From the NCBI GenBank assembly GCA_919902965.1, contig CAKKSJ010000128.1:1-27409 (forward strand): 27,409 nucleotides of DNA, written 5' to 3'. Position numbers and translations under genes: made by a program. Positions 9,132-13,948 of this stretch are shown piece after piece. The DNA is from Burkholderiales bacterium (GTDB taxonomy: Bacteria; Pseudomonadota; Gammaproteobacteria; Burkholderiales; SG8-39). The notes under the pieces were generated by a model that saw nothing but the letters and a program-made list of their open reading frames with translations, made no database searches and was not told the DNA's origin. Position 1 is the stretch's first letter. Every line of letters starts with the position of its first letter.

Positions 9132-9213
9132 CACCACAGTGCACCGGACGCGCGCAAGATCGGCGCGTGCCGGTGCGGACGCCTGTCGGCGCCGCACAAT
9201 TCGAACGTTAGAC
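9126..9213 (+). other. attC recombination site of the HAD cassette
   Basis: R'' is GCCTAAC (9126-9132) and R' is GTTAGAC (9207-9213), both fitting RYYYAAC and GTTRRRY. The 88-bp interval contains imperfect inverted repeats, including CACCGG/CCGGTG and CGCGC/GCGCG with unequal unpaired bases between them, typical of attC extrahelical bases. Confidence 0.85.
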
Positions 9214-9223
9214 CGCGCGAACA

Positions 9224-9335
9224 ATGTCACCGACAAATACTAAGCAAACGTGCGTCCTGTGCGGCATACGTGAAGCCGCTTCTTCGCGAACTCGGGACTG
9301 CCGAAACTTGCATCACGGTAGGAATTCAATTCATC
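9224..9335 (+). pseudogene. Broken cassette ORF with N-terminal CxxC motif (cassette 2)
   Basis: An ATG 10 bp after the attC core opens a frame beginning MSPTNTKQTCVLCGIREAAS. The CxxC start looks like small zinc-finger or HNH-like proteins common in integron arrays. After about 25 codons it is no longer recognisable, and the frame runs into the group II intron scar at 9336. I read it as the 5' end of a cassette gene whose remainder and attC were lost. Function is not assigned. Confidence 0.3.
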
Positions 9336-9409
9336 GAACCGCCGGATACGTGACCCGTACGTCCGGTGGTGTGGGAGGGAGGAGCCGGGAGGCTTCTTCC
9401 TATCCCGAT
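9336..9409 (+). mobile_element. Group IIC intron 3' remnant (domains V and VI)
   Basis: The 74-nt stretch starts GAACCGCCGGATACG and continues GACCCGTACGTCCGGTGGTG, which folds as domain V (ACCGCCGGA pairs with TCCGGTGGT) with a CGC catalytic triad as in class C introns. It continues as a GTGGGAGG...CCTATCCC hairpin, which is domain VI, and ends CCCGAT. I recall the same closing pattern in the Oceanobacillus IIC intron. No intron-encoded reverse transcriptase or 5' part is present. The next bases, TGGGCG, look like the 3' part of an attC R' box. So this is the scar of an attC-targeting intron at the junction of cassettes 2 and 3. Confidence 0.78.
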
Positions 9410-9417
9410 TGGGCGTC

Positions 9418-9672
9418 TCAGTAGTGAAAACGCAACTGAGCAATCATCAATGCATCACCCTCTATGCGATACACCATGCGATGCTCATCTGTAATACGGC
9501 GTGACCAAAATCCTGAAAGGGCATGCTTCAGTGCTTCGGGTTTGCCAACTCCTGCGAAGGGCTCGCGCTGTGTCTCTCGTATCAGCTTGTTGATTCGCTC
9601 GACCATGCGCTTGTCTTGCTTCTGCCAATATAGGTAGTCTTCCCATGCAGCATCAGCAAAGATCAGCTTCAC
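9418..9672 (-). CDS. yoeB: YoeB-type mRNA-cleaving toxin (Txe/YoeB family)
   Basis: Ribosome-dependent endoribonuclease toxin of 84 residues, the same length as E. coli YoeB. The known catalytic residues fall at the same positions: Glu46 (GKPEALK), Arg65 (DEHRMVY) and His83 with the C-terminal Tyr84 (FHY). It follows the antitoxin gene with a 4-bp ATGA overlap. The pair runs against the direction of the other cassettes, so it needs its own promoter, and a YefM operator is present at 9934-9957. Toxin-antitoxin cassettes are known to stabilise chromosomal integron arrays. All key residues are intact, so it is probably active. Confidence 0.95.
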   Translation of the reverse strand: MKLIFADAAWEDYLYWQKQDKRMVERINKLIRETQREPFAGVGKPEALKHALSGFWSRRITDEHRMVYRIEGDALMIAQLRFHY

Positions 9673-9920
9673 TTCGCCAGCTTCCGCTCAACTCCTTTAC
9701 CGGCGTTCAGTTGTGCGACGGCAGCGAGAATGCGCTTGGCATTGGCGGGGGTGCGCAAGAGGTAGGCTGTTTCCTCCAGCGCCTTGTAGTCTTCGAGCGA
9801 GAGCATAACGACGGACTGTTCTCCATTGCGGGTAATGATCAAGGGCTCGTGGTCGTCGCAAACGCGGTCCATGGCGCTGGCGAGGTTTGCACGAACCGTA
9901 GTGTAGGTAATCGCATCCAT
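9669..9920 (-). CDS. yefM: YefM-type antitoxin (Phd/YefM family)
   Basis: Antitoxin and transcriptional repressor of 83 residues. The N-terminal DNA-binding/dimerisation part reads MDAITYTTVRANLASAMDRV, followed by the family block EPLIITRNGEQSVVMLSLED (about 25-44). The C-terminal tail that wraps YoeB is rich in Leu and Lys. It is first in the operon, with its stop overlapping the toxin start. The operator upstream (9934-9957) has the TGTACA-type core reported for E. coli YefM. It lies within the cassette ending in the attC at 9992-10083. Confidence 0.95.
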   Translation of the reverse strand: MDAITYTTVRANLASAMDRVCDDHEPLIITRNGEQSVVMLSLEDYKALEETAYLLRTPANAKRILAAVAQLNAGKGVERKLAK

Positions 9921-9933
9921 AAAAAGGCTCCAG

Positions 9934-9957
9934 AGATGTACGCGTTACTGTACATCT
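9934..9957 (-). promoter_or_regulatory. YefM operator overlapping the yefM-yoeB promoter
   Basis: AGATGTAC (9934-9941) and GTACATCT (9950-9957) form a perfect 8-bp inverted repeat with an 8-bp spacer. It begins 14 bp upstream of the yefM start and includes the TGTACA core known for YefM sites. On the minus strand a TTGTCA (9959-9964) with an 18-bp spacer to TACATC could be the promoter, which the operator would cover. Confidence 0.75.
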
Positions 9958-9991
9958 TTGACAACAGGTTGTCCAGTGCGACAGTAGCGAC

Positions 9992-10083
9992 GCCCAACCC
10001 TGCGTTGGAGAACGGACACGCCGATAAGCAGCGCGCGTTCGATTTGTGTCCGGGGCGGCGCGCCGCTGAACGGCGCGTTGGGC
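9992..10083 (+). other. attC site of the yefM-yoeB cassette
   Basis: R'' GCCCAAC (9992-9998) and R' GTTGGGC (10077-10083) are perfectly complementary. The 92-bp interval holds further inverted repeats, including CGGACAC with GTGTCCG. It lies in the gap between the antitoxin promoter and the methyltransferase start. Confidence 0.85.
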
Positions 10084-10124
10084 CGTGACCGAATTTATTC
10101 ACACCCGTAAGGAAATTTTCCACA

Positions 10125-10871
10125 GTGGACATCCCACGGATATTCAACATCACTGAGAGTGCTCACCGCATCCACAACCCGATCACACCCGAAAAGCTCG
10201 CCACTCTCGGCGCGGCGCTGCGTCTGGAATCGGGGGCCCGAGTGCTCGACCTCGGCAGCGGTTCGGGGGAGATGCTGTGCACCTGGGCACGCGATTACGG
10301 AGTCATCGGCACCGGCATCGACATGAGCCAGTTGTTCACCGAGCAAGCGAAACTCCGTGCTGAAGAACTCGGCGTCGCCGATCAAGTCAAGTTCATCCAT
10401 GGCGATGCTGCCGGCTATGTCTCTGACGAGAAGGCCAGTGTGGCAGCCTGTGTCGGTGCCACTTGGATCGCCGGGGGAATCGTCGGCACTATCGAGCTTT
10501 TGGCGCGGAGCCTGCGCACCGGAGGGATCATCCTCATCGGCGAGCCCTACTGGCGGCAGTTACCGCCGACGGAAGATGTAGCCAGGGGGTGTCTTGCCAA
10601 CTCAATCTCCGACTTTCTCATGCTTCCAGAACTTCTCGCGTCTTTCGGCCACCTTGGCTACGACGTCGTTGAAATGGTTCTGGCTGACCAAGACGGCTGG
10701 GACAGATACGAGGCGGCCAAATGGCTCACCATGCGCCGATGGCTTGAAGCCAATCCCGACGACGAGTTCGCGAAAGATGTTCGAGCCAAACTGACCTCGG
10801 ATCCCGAGCGCTACGCCAGTTACACGCGTGAATACCTGGGCTGGGGTGTGTTCGCGCTGATGCCGCGGTGA
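10125..10871 (+). CDS. SAM-dependent methyltransferase, class I (integron cassette 4)
   Basis: Class I methyltransferase of 248 residues. Motif I is VLDLGSGSGE at 40-49, the acidic motif II is GTGIDMS near 62-68, and motif III region is KFIHGDAAGY. The core is followed by a segment with GEPYWRQLPP near 139-148 and a helical C-terminal part. It resembles the SmtA/Methyltransf_25 type cassette methyltransferases; substrate is unknown. GTG start at 10125 with AAGGAAA about 10 bp upstream. The TGA stop (10869-10871) lies within the second group II intron scar, so the native C-terminus may have been replaced at the join. Confidence 0.87.
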   Translation: MDIPRIFNITESAHRIHNPITPEKLATLGAALRLESGARVLDLGSGSGEMLCTWARDYGVIGTGIDMSQLFTEQAKLRAEELGVADQVKFIHGDAAGYVSDEKASVAACVGATWIAGGIVGTIELLARSLRTGGIILIGEPYWRQLPPTEDVARGCLANSISDFLMLPELLASFGHLGYDVVEMVLADQDGWDRYEAAKWLTMRRWLEANPDDEFAKDVRAKLTSDPERYASYTREYLGWGVFALMPR

Positions 10872-10928
10872 CCCGTTCGTACGGTGGTGTGGGAGGGGGG
10901 GAGCTGCGAGGCTTCTCCCTATCCCGAA
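10868..10928 (+). mobile_element. Second group IIC intron 3' remnant (partial domain V plus domain VI)
   Basis: From GTGACCCG on, this is clearly similar to the remnant at 9350-9409: GTACGGTGGTGTGGGAGG, then a G-rich arm, GAGGCTTCTCCCTATCCC. The 5' half of domain V is lost. The copy is not identical to the first (one extra G and several substitutions), so the two are separate insertions or old duplicates. The following TGGCC again resembles the 3' part of an attC R' box and marks the junction to the GNAT cassette. Confidence 0.72.
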
Positions 10929-10947
10929 TGGCCAAAGAGATGCAATT

Positions 10948-11394
10948 GTGAATATCACGAGATTAACTAAAGATGATCTACCCTCACTTGCGGAATTGTT
11001 CACGCAATTCTGGGGGGAAGTATCGTCAATTGAAAGGATGAAAAGCTCTTTTTCGAAGATATCAAATAACCCAGCTTACGTCCTTTTGGCTGCAAAACAG
11101 AACGAAAAGCTAATTGGATTCGGCATGGGTGTTATTTGCTGGGAGCTTTACGGAGACTGCAAACCGTTTATGGTAGTTGAGGATTTGATCGTCCATATGA
11201 ATCAACGCCGAAGCGGTGTTGGATCTGGTCTCATGCGAAAATTAGAAGAAGTCGCCATTGAAATCGATTGTTGTCAAGTAATCTTCGTTACTGAAGCGGA
11301 ACGCACAGAGGCGTGTCGTTTCTATAGAACATTAGGTTACGAATTTGTACCATATAGAGGCTTTAAAAGAAAATTGGAAACGGCCAACAAATAA
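10948..11394 (+). CDS. GNAT family N-acetyltransferase (integron cassette 5)
   Basis: Acetyl-CoA-dependent acetyltransferase of 148 residues. Motif A is EDLIVHMNQRRSGVGSGLM (about 79-96), with the R/Q-x-x-G-x-G acetyl-CoA loop at Arg87-Gly92, and motif B is EACRFYRTLGYEFV (about 121-134). Related cassette acetyltransferases include aminoglycoside-type enzymes, but no drug specificity can be read here. The start is GTG at 10948 with AAAGAGA upstream. The gene is visibly richer in A and T than its neighbours and uses codons such as AAA, TTA and ATA that are rare elsewhere in the window, pointing to capture from another genome. Its end overlaps the attC. Confidence 0.88.
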   Translation: MNITRLTKDDLPSLAELFTQFWGEVSSIERMKSSFSKISNNPAYVLLAAKQNEKLIGFGMGVICWELYGDCKPFMVVEDLIVHMNQRRSGVGSGLMRKLEEVAIEIDCCQVIFVTEAERTEACRFYRTLGYEFVPYRGFKRKLETANK

Positions 11395-11438
11395 ATCCAG
11401 CGGACGCAAAGAGCGCGCCGCTGATTATCGCGTTGGGC
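11382..11438 (+). other. attC site of the GNAT cassette
   Basis: A compact 57-bp site. R'' is GGCCAAC (11382-11388) and R' is GTTGGGC (11432-11438). L'' CAGCGG-A-CGC pairs with GCG-CG-CCGCTG, leaving unpaired A opposite CG, around an AAAGA loop. Spacers of 9 and 8 nt separate the two boxes, as in short classical attC sites. Confidence 0.85.
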
Positions 11439-11519
11439 TTTTTTGCAACGCGGCCAGGAAGAACATCGTAATCATCGAAAGCAACAGTAACTTTGATCGA
11501 CACGGAACCTGCATATGAA
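11437..11519 (+). repeat. Cassette leader repeat, copy A
   Basis: About 80 bp directly after an attC core that recur at 11862-11943 with roughly 70% identity by eye. Shared blocks are TTTTTGC-ACGCGG, TCATCGAAAG, AGTAACT-TGATCG and CACGGA just before an ATG. Copy A leads into the small membrane protein gene. Confidence 0.7.
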
Positions 11520-11769
11520 TAAGTCTATAAAGTTCCGAGTCATGGGTCTTATCGGGGGCTCAGTCATAGAGTTTCTCGCGGCGGCGATCCTTCAGTTTCG
11601 CCTGCTCCCATTCCTGCAGGCAGACACAGTGAAATTCGGTCGTGCAGGCAACCCGATACCCACGGACCAATTCGTGGCTTGGGGAGTTCCAATATTAGTC
11701 GGCCTTGGCTGTCTTTCCATCTTCCTCGGTGTTTACGTTGTTATTTCGCACAGAAGGAAGACAGAGTGA
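11515..11769 (+). CDS. Small two-helix membrane protein (integron cassette 6)
   Basis: An 84-residue protein that I do not recognise. Two hydrophobic segments are plain: about residues 9-32 (MGLIGGSVIEFLAAAILQFR and onward) and about 54-77 (AWGVPILVGLGCLSIFLGVY and onward). A basic tail, SHRRKTE, follows. The loop between them contains RAGNPIPTDQF and is probably periplasmic, with both ends in the cytosol. Small membrane proteins are frequent in integron cassettes and mostly uncharacterised. The ATG at 11515 follows the repeated leader. Just after the stop comes an attC. Confidence 0.7.
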   Translation: MNKSIKFRVMGLIGGSVIEFLAAAILQFRLLPFLQADTVKFGRAGNPIPTDQFVAWGVPILVGLGCLSIFLGVYVVISHRRKTE

Positions 11770-11778
11770 GGTAGCGCC

Positions 11779-11865
11779 GCCCAACTATAGGTCGCTTGGG
11801 CGGGCCGGACGCGCGTGCCACAATTGAATAGCGTAGCGACCCGCCGCTCACCAAAACCGTGCGCT
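11779..11865 (+). other. Degenerate attC site of the membrane-protein cassette
   Basis: R'' is GCCCAAC (11779-11785). GGCGGG (11799-11804) pairs with CCCGCC (11840-11845), with equal 13-nt spacers on both sides. The expected R' position (about 11859-11865) reads GTGCGCT instead of GTTGGGC, so the site is probably inactive. Alignment with the leader repeat fixes the boundary. Confidence 0.5.
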
Positions 11866-11943
11866 TTTTGCGACGCGGATCAGAAAAGCGTCGCCGTCAT
11901 CGAAAGAAGTAGTAACTATGATCGGCACGGAGCTTACATGAAC
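11862..11943 (+). repeat. Cassette leader repeat, copy B
   Basis: Second copy of the leader found at 11437-11519, again starting at an attC core position and ending at an ATG (11938). The match covers non-coding bases only; the reading frames after the two copies are unrelated. Confidence 0.7.
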
Positions 11944-12042
11944 GGCAATCCACGATACCAAGTAGGCGGGGCGCGTCAATTCATCGGCAAGCCATTCTGT
12001 CTAGGCCTCATCAAGCTGCATCTCCTGTGTTGGAGGCATTGA
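11938..12042 (+). CDS. Hypothetical 34-residue peptide after leader copy B
   Basis: ATG at 11938 with GGAG 7 bp upstream, inside the second leader repeat, opens a frame of 34 codons ending TGA at 12040-12042. The peptide begins MNGNPRYQVGGARQFIGKPF and has no recognised motif. It may be a real short cassette peptide or the 5' remnant of a longer gene. There is no attC between it and tumE, so they share one cassette or the attC has decayed. Confidence 0.3.
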   Translation: MNGNPRYQVGGARQFIGKPFCLGLIKLHLLCWRH

Positions 12043-12047
12043 CAGCA

Positions 12048-12074
12048 CTTCGCATCCAGTGGCACACTGCGAAG
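12048..12074 (+). promoter_or_regulatory. Inverted repeat abutting the tumE start
   Basis: CTTCGCA (12048-12054) and TGCGAAG (12068-12074) form a perfect 7-bp inverted repeat with a 13-nt spacer. It ends one base before the GTG of the toxin gene. It could be the operator of the toxin-antitoxin pair or a hairpin limiting toxin translation. Confidence 0.45.
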
Positions 12075-12075
12075 C

Positions 12076-12372
12076 GTGAAGGCCCTGCTGCTGACTCAAA
12101 CACGCGTCGCGTACACTGATTCATCCTTTGCGGAGATCGTCGTCCGGGAAGTTTCGCGTCCTTTGGAGAGCTCGGCGCATTCGTACAAGTACCGGCTGGC
12201 CTTTGTGGTCGATGGGGTCTGCGTTCTGCGCTACGACAATGAGTCCGGTAAGGGCGACCGTCGGCACACGCTGGACCGGGAGGCTCGCTACCGGTTCTTG
12301 TCACTCGACAGGCTCTTCGCCGGCTTTGACCGCGATATCCGGAGGTTCATGCATGAAGACCGTAATACTTGA
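12076..12372 (+). CDS. tumE: TumE-type toxin (DUF6516 family)
   Basis: 98-residue protein of the DUF6516/TumE toxin family. Typical blocks are the start MKALLLTQTRVAYTDSSFAE, the strand IVVREVSRPLESSAHSYKYR, LAFVVDGVCVLRYDNESGKG, and the His-containing GDRRHTLD. These toxins are paired with a downstream HTH antitoxin, which is the arrangement here. The genes overlap by 20 bp. The start is a GTG at 12076 without a good ribosome-binding site, immediately after an inverted repeat, so translation of the toxin is probably kept low. The family name comes from recognition of the pattern, not from a search. Confidence 0.75.
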   Translation: MKALLLTQTRVAYTDSSFAEIVVREVSRPLESSAHSYKYRLAFVVDGVCVLRYDNESGKGDRRHTLDREARYRFLSLDRLFAGFDRDIRRFMHEDRNT

Positions 12373-12700
12373 CGTCCGCACGCCTGAGGCGGCAATGGCC
12401 GACGCGCTTGCCGCTGTCAAATCGGGCAAACCGCAGAAGTCGGCTCGCATCTCTTTCGCTACGCCGGAACTACTTTGGCGGGTACTCACCGCCAAGAGGT
12501 GGGAGATCTTAAAGGCGCTTTGCGGTGCGGGCCCCGTCTCGATCCGGGAGGCTGCGCGTAGAGTTGGCAGAGACGTGAAGGCAGTTCACTCGGATGTTAC
12601 AGCGCTGCTCCTGGCGGGCGTGCTAGATCGAACCGAATCGGGGCAGATCGAGTTCCCGTACGAAGCCGTGAAAGTCGAGTTCATGCTTGAGGCGGCATGA
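12353..12700 (+). CDS. tumA: HTH antitoxin partner of TumE (HVO_A0114-like winged helix)
   Basis: 115-residue DNA-binding protein. After an N-terminal segment (MKTVILDVRTPEAAMADAL), a winged helix-turn-helix covers about residues 45-105: ELLWRVLTAKRWEILKALCG, then VSIREAARRVGRDVKAVHSD, then LLLAGVLDRTESGQIEFPYE. This arrangement matches the HVO_A0114-type regulators found beside TumE toxins. The ATG at 12353 lies within the toxin frame, giving translational coupling. The stop is 1 bp before the attC. It probably both neutralises the toxin and represses the operon. Confidence 0.75.
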   Translation: MKTVILDVRTPEAAMADALAAVKSGKPQKSARISFATPELLWRVLTAKRWEILKALCGAGPVSIREAARRVGRDVKAVHSDVTALLLAGVLDRTESGQIEFPYEAVKVEFMLEAA

Positions 12701-12701
12701 A

Positions 12702-12779
12702 GCCGAACCGCGCGCTGAACTCGGACCTTCGCAAGCGGGCTTCGCCCGTTGCTTCGGCCGGTTAGCGCCAACGTTCGGC
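12702..12779 (+). other. attC site of the tumE-tumA cassette
   Basis: R'' GCCGAAC (12702-12708) and R' GTTCGGC (12773-12779) are perfectly complementary. GCGCT-G-AAC-T-CGG pairs with CCG-GTT-AGCGC, leaving single unpaired G and T on one side only, the classic extrahelical bases. The tip is a CGGGC-TTC-GCCCG hairpin. Confidence 0.88.
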
Positions 12780-12822
12780 GGCACGCAACAACACCGGCAA
12801 TTAATTCATAGAATTGGCTCGC

Positions 12823-13650
12823 ATGGAGATCAAATCGTCCTGCCTTGTCATAGCGGACATTAGCGGTTACACCCGCTTCGTGATGCTGCACACCACGAGT
12901 CTCCTGCATGCCGAGACCATCATCAGCGACTTGCTGGAAGCCGTGATTACCCAATCTGAACACCCCCTGACCATCGCAAAACTGGAAGGCGACGCGGTGT
13001 TTCTTTACGCGACTGTCGAAGGCGATCAGCGCATGGCTGCCCGAACCGTCCTCAAACAGGTCACGGAATTCTTTGATGCATTCAGAACCAAGGAACGCGC
13101 ACTGATCGGCTGCAACACCTGCGGTTGCCCCGCCTGCCGCAGCATCGACAAGCTGCATCTCAAGGCTGTACTGCATCACGGCGAGGTAGTGATAAAGAAA
13201 GTCGGGCAGTTCTTGGAGCTGGCCGGCGAGAGCGTGATCTTGATCCATCGCCTTCTGAAGAACTCCATCACGATCAAAGATTACATTTTGATGACCGACA
13301 CCTACTATCAGCTTAGCGGTGGCTTGGACGGGGAACGCGTAGAGAGCCGCACTGAGCACGCGGAAGGTATGGGCGACGTGAGCGTCAAGGTCTATTACTT
13401 ACGCGAAAAGATCCCGCTGCCGCCGCCGGCCCCGGCACGCATATCTGAGCCGGGTACGGAGGCTGCAATCCTGTATGAACGAATGAATGATTACTCTTAC
13501 CGCCGTCTCAGCGGGCTTGAACCGCGGCGCAGGTTTTCATCGCTGCCGGACATGAAATTGACCTGGCTCAGCCGCATGGATTACGCCATTGGGCGCCTCA
13601 TACCGCAGATCATAGCCAGCCTATCTCGCGTATTCCCGAAAAAGCGCTAG
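12823..13650 (+). CDS. DUF2652 protein, class III nucleotidyl-cyclase-like (integron cassette 8)
   Basis: 275-residue cytosolic protein with a class III adenylate/guanylate cyclase-like domain at about 5-165. The first metal Asp is in ADISGYTRF (Asp12), the second in KLEGDAVF (Asp57), with Lys53 at the base-selecting position. HHGEVV (118-123) and AGESVILIHRL (134-144) match the later cyclase blocks. The transition-state Asn position is Ile139, while Arg143 is kept, so activity is doubtful. A CNTCGCPAC cluster (97-105) may bind metal. The C-terminal 90 residues are basic and end FPKKR. I chose the ATG at 12823 over an in-frame TTG at 12814. attC sites lie on both sides, so it is a cassette. 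Confidence 0.8.
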   Translation: MEIKSSCLVIADISGYTRFVMLHTTSLLHAETIISDLLEAVITQSEHPLTIAKLEGDAVFLYATVEGDQRMAARTVLKQVTEFFDAFRTKERALIGCNTCGCPACRSIDKLHLKAVLHHGEVVIKKVGQFLELAGESVILIHRLLKNSITIKDYILMTDTYYQLSGGLDGERVESRTEHAEGMGDVSVKVYYLREKIPLPPPAPARISEPGTEAAILYERMNDYSYRRLSGLEPRRRFSSLPDMKLTWLSRMDYAIGRLIPQIIASLSRVFPKKR

Positions 13651-13760
13651 TCTTGCTCTGTCGCATGACGACCGGCAAAATTGTAAAAGGTAGGTTGTTG
13701 GTGCAGTTGACGCTGCTTCCCAAGGGAGCTACACGGAGGTTGAGATCCCATGTGAAAAAC
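13651..13760. other. Unassigned 3' part of the DUF2652 cassette
   Basis: The 298-bp gap 13651-13948 holds no clear gene. Its left part (13651-13760) contains an open stretch ending at TGA 13764 that reads RLLVQLTLLPKGATRRL and onward. It looks coding, perhaps the tail of a lost protein, but I cannot identify it. The centre of the gap is the attC at 13761-13847. The remainder to 13948 shows nothing except the ribosome-binding site of the next gene. Confidence 0.3.
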
Positions 13761-13847
13761 GGCTGACTTTAGCTGCTGCGGACGGGCCGGAATCGCCGTA
13801 CCATCTTTCACCATTGTGCAGGCCCGCCGCAGAGCATTGCGTTGGCC
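13761..13847 (+). other. Last recognisable attC site
   Basis: L'' CTGCGG-A-CGGGCC (13776-13788) pairs perfectly with GGCCCG-CCGCAG (13821-13832), leaving one bulged A. Equal 8-nt spacers separate this from R'' GGCTGAC (13761-13767, degenerate) and R' GTTGGCC (13841-13847). The arrangement is that of an attC although R'' departs from consensus. Confidence 0.7.
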
Positions 13848-13948
13848 GCGCAGATCAGCGCCTTGAGCGTTCCCTTTCGGCGGGCCGCAAAAGAAATTCA
13901 AGGCGAACGAGGTTCGCGGCAAGCCTATGACTCGTGGAGGACCAGCGC

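Noticed and set aside
12128..12700. A long 190-codon start for the TumE partner
   Set aside because: The first 75 codons are another frame of tumE with Ser/Arg-rich composition; homology-like sequence begins at the ATG at 12353.
9126..12779. CRISPR-like array
   Set aside because: The recurring elements are attC sites of different length and sequence at irregular spacing, with genes between them; no uniform repeats or spacers.
13647..13922. 91-codon minus-strand frame in the gap before the VOC gene
   Set aside because: It crosses the attC hairpin at 13761-13847, has no recognised motif and no good ribosome-binding site.
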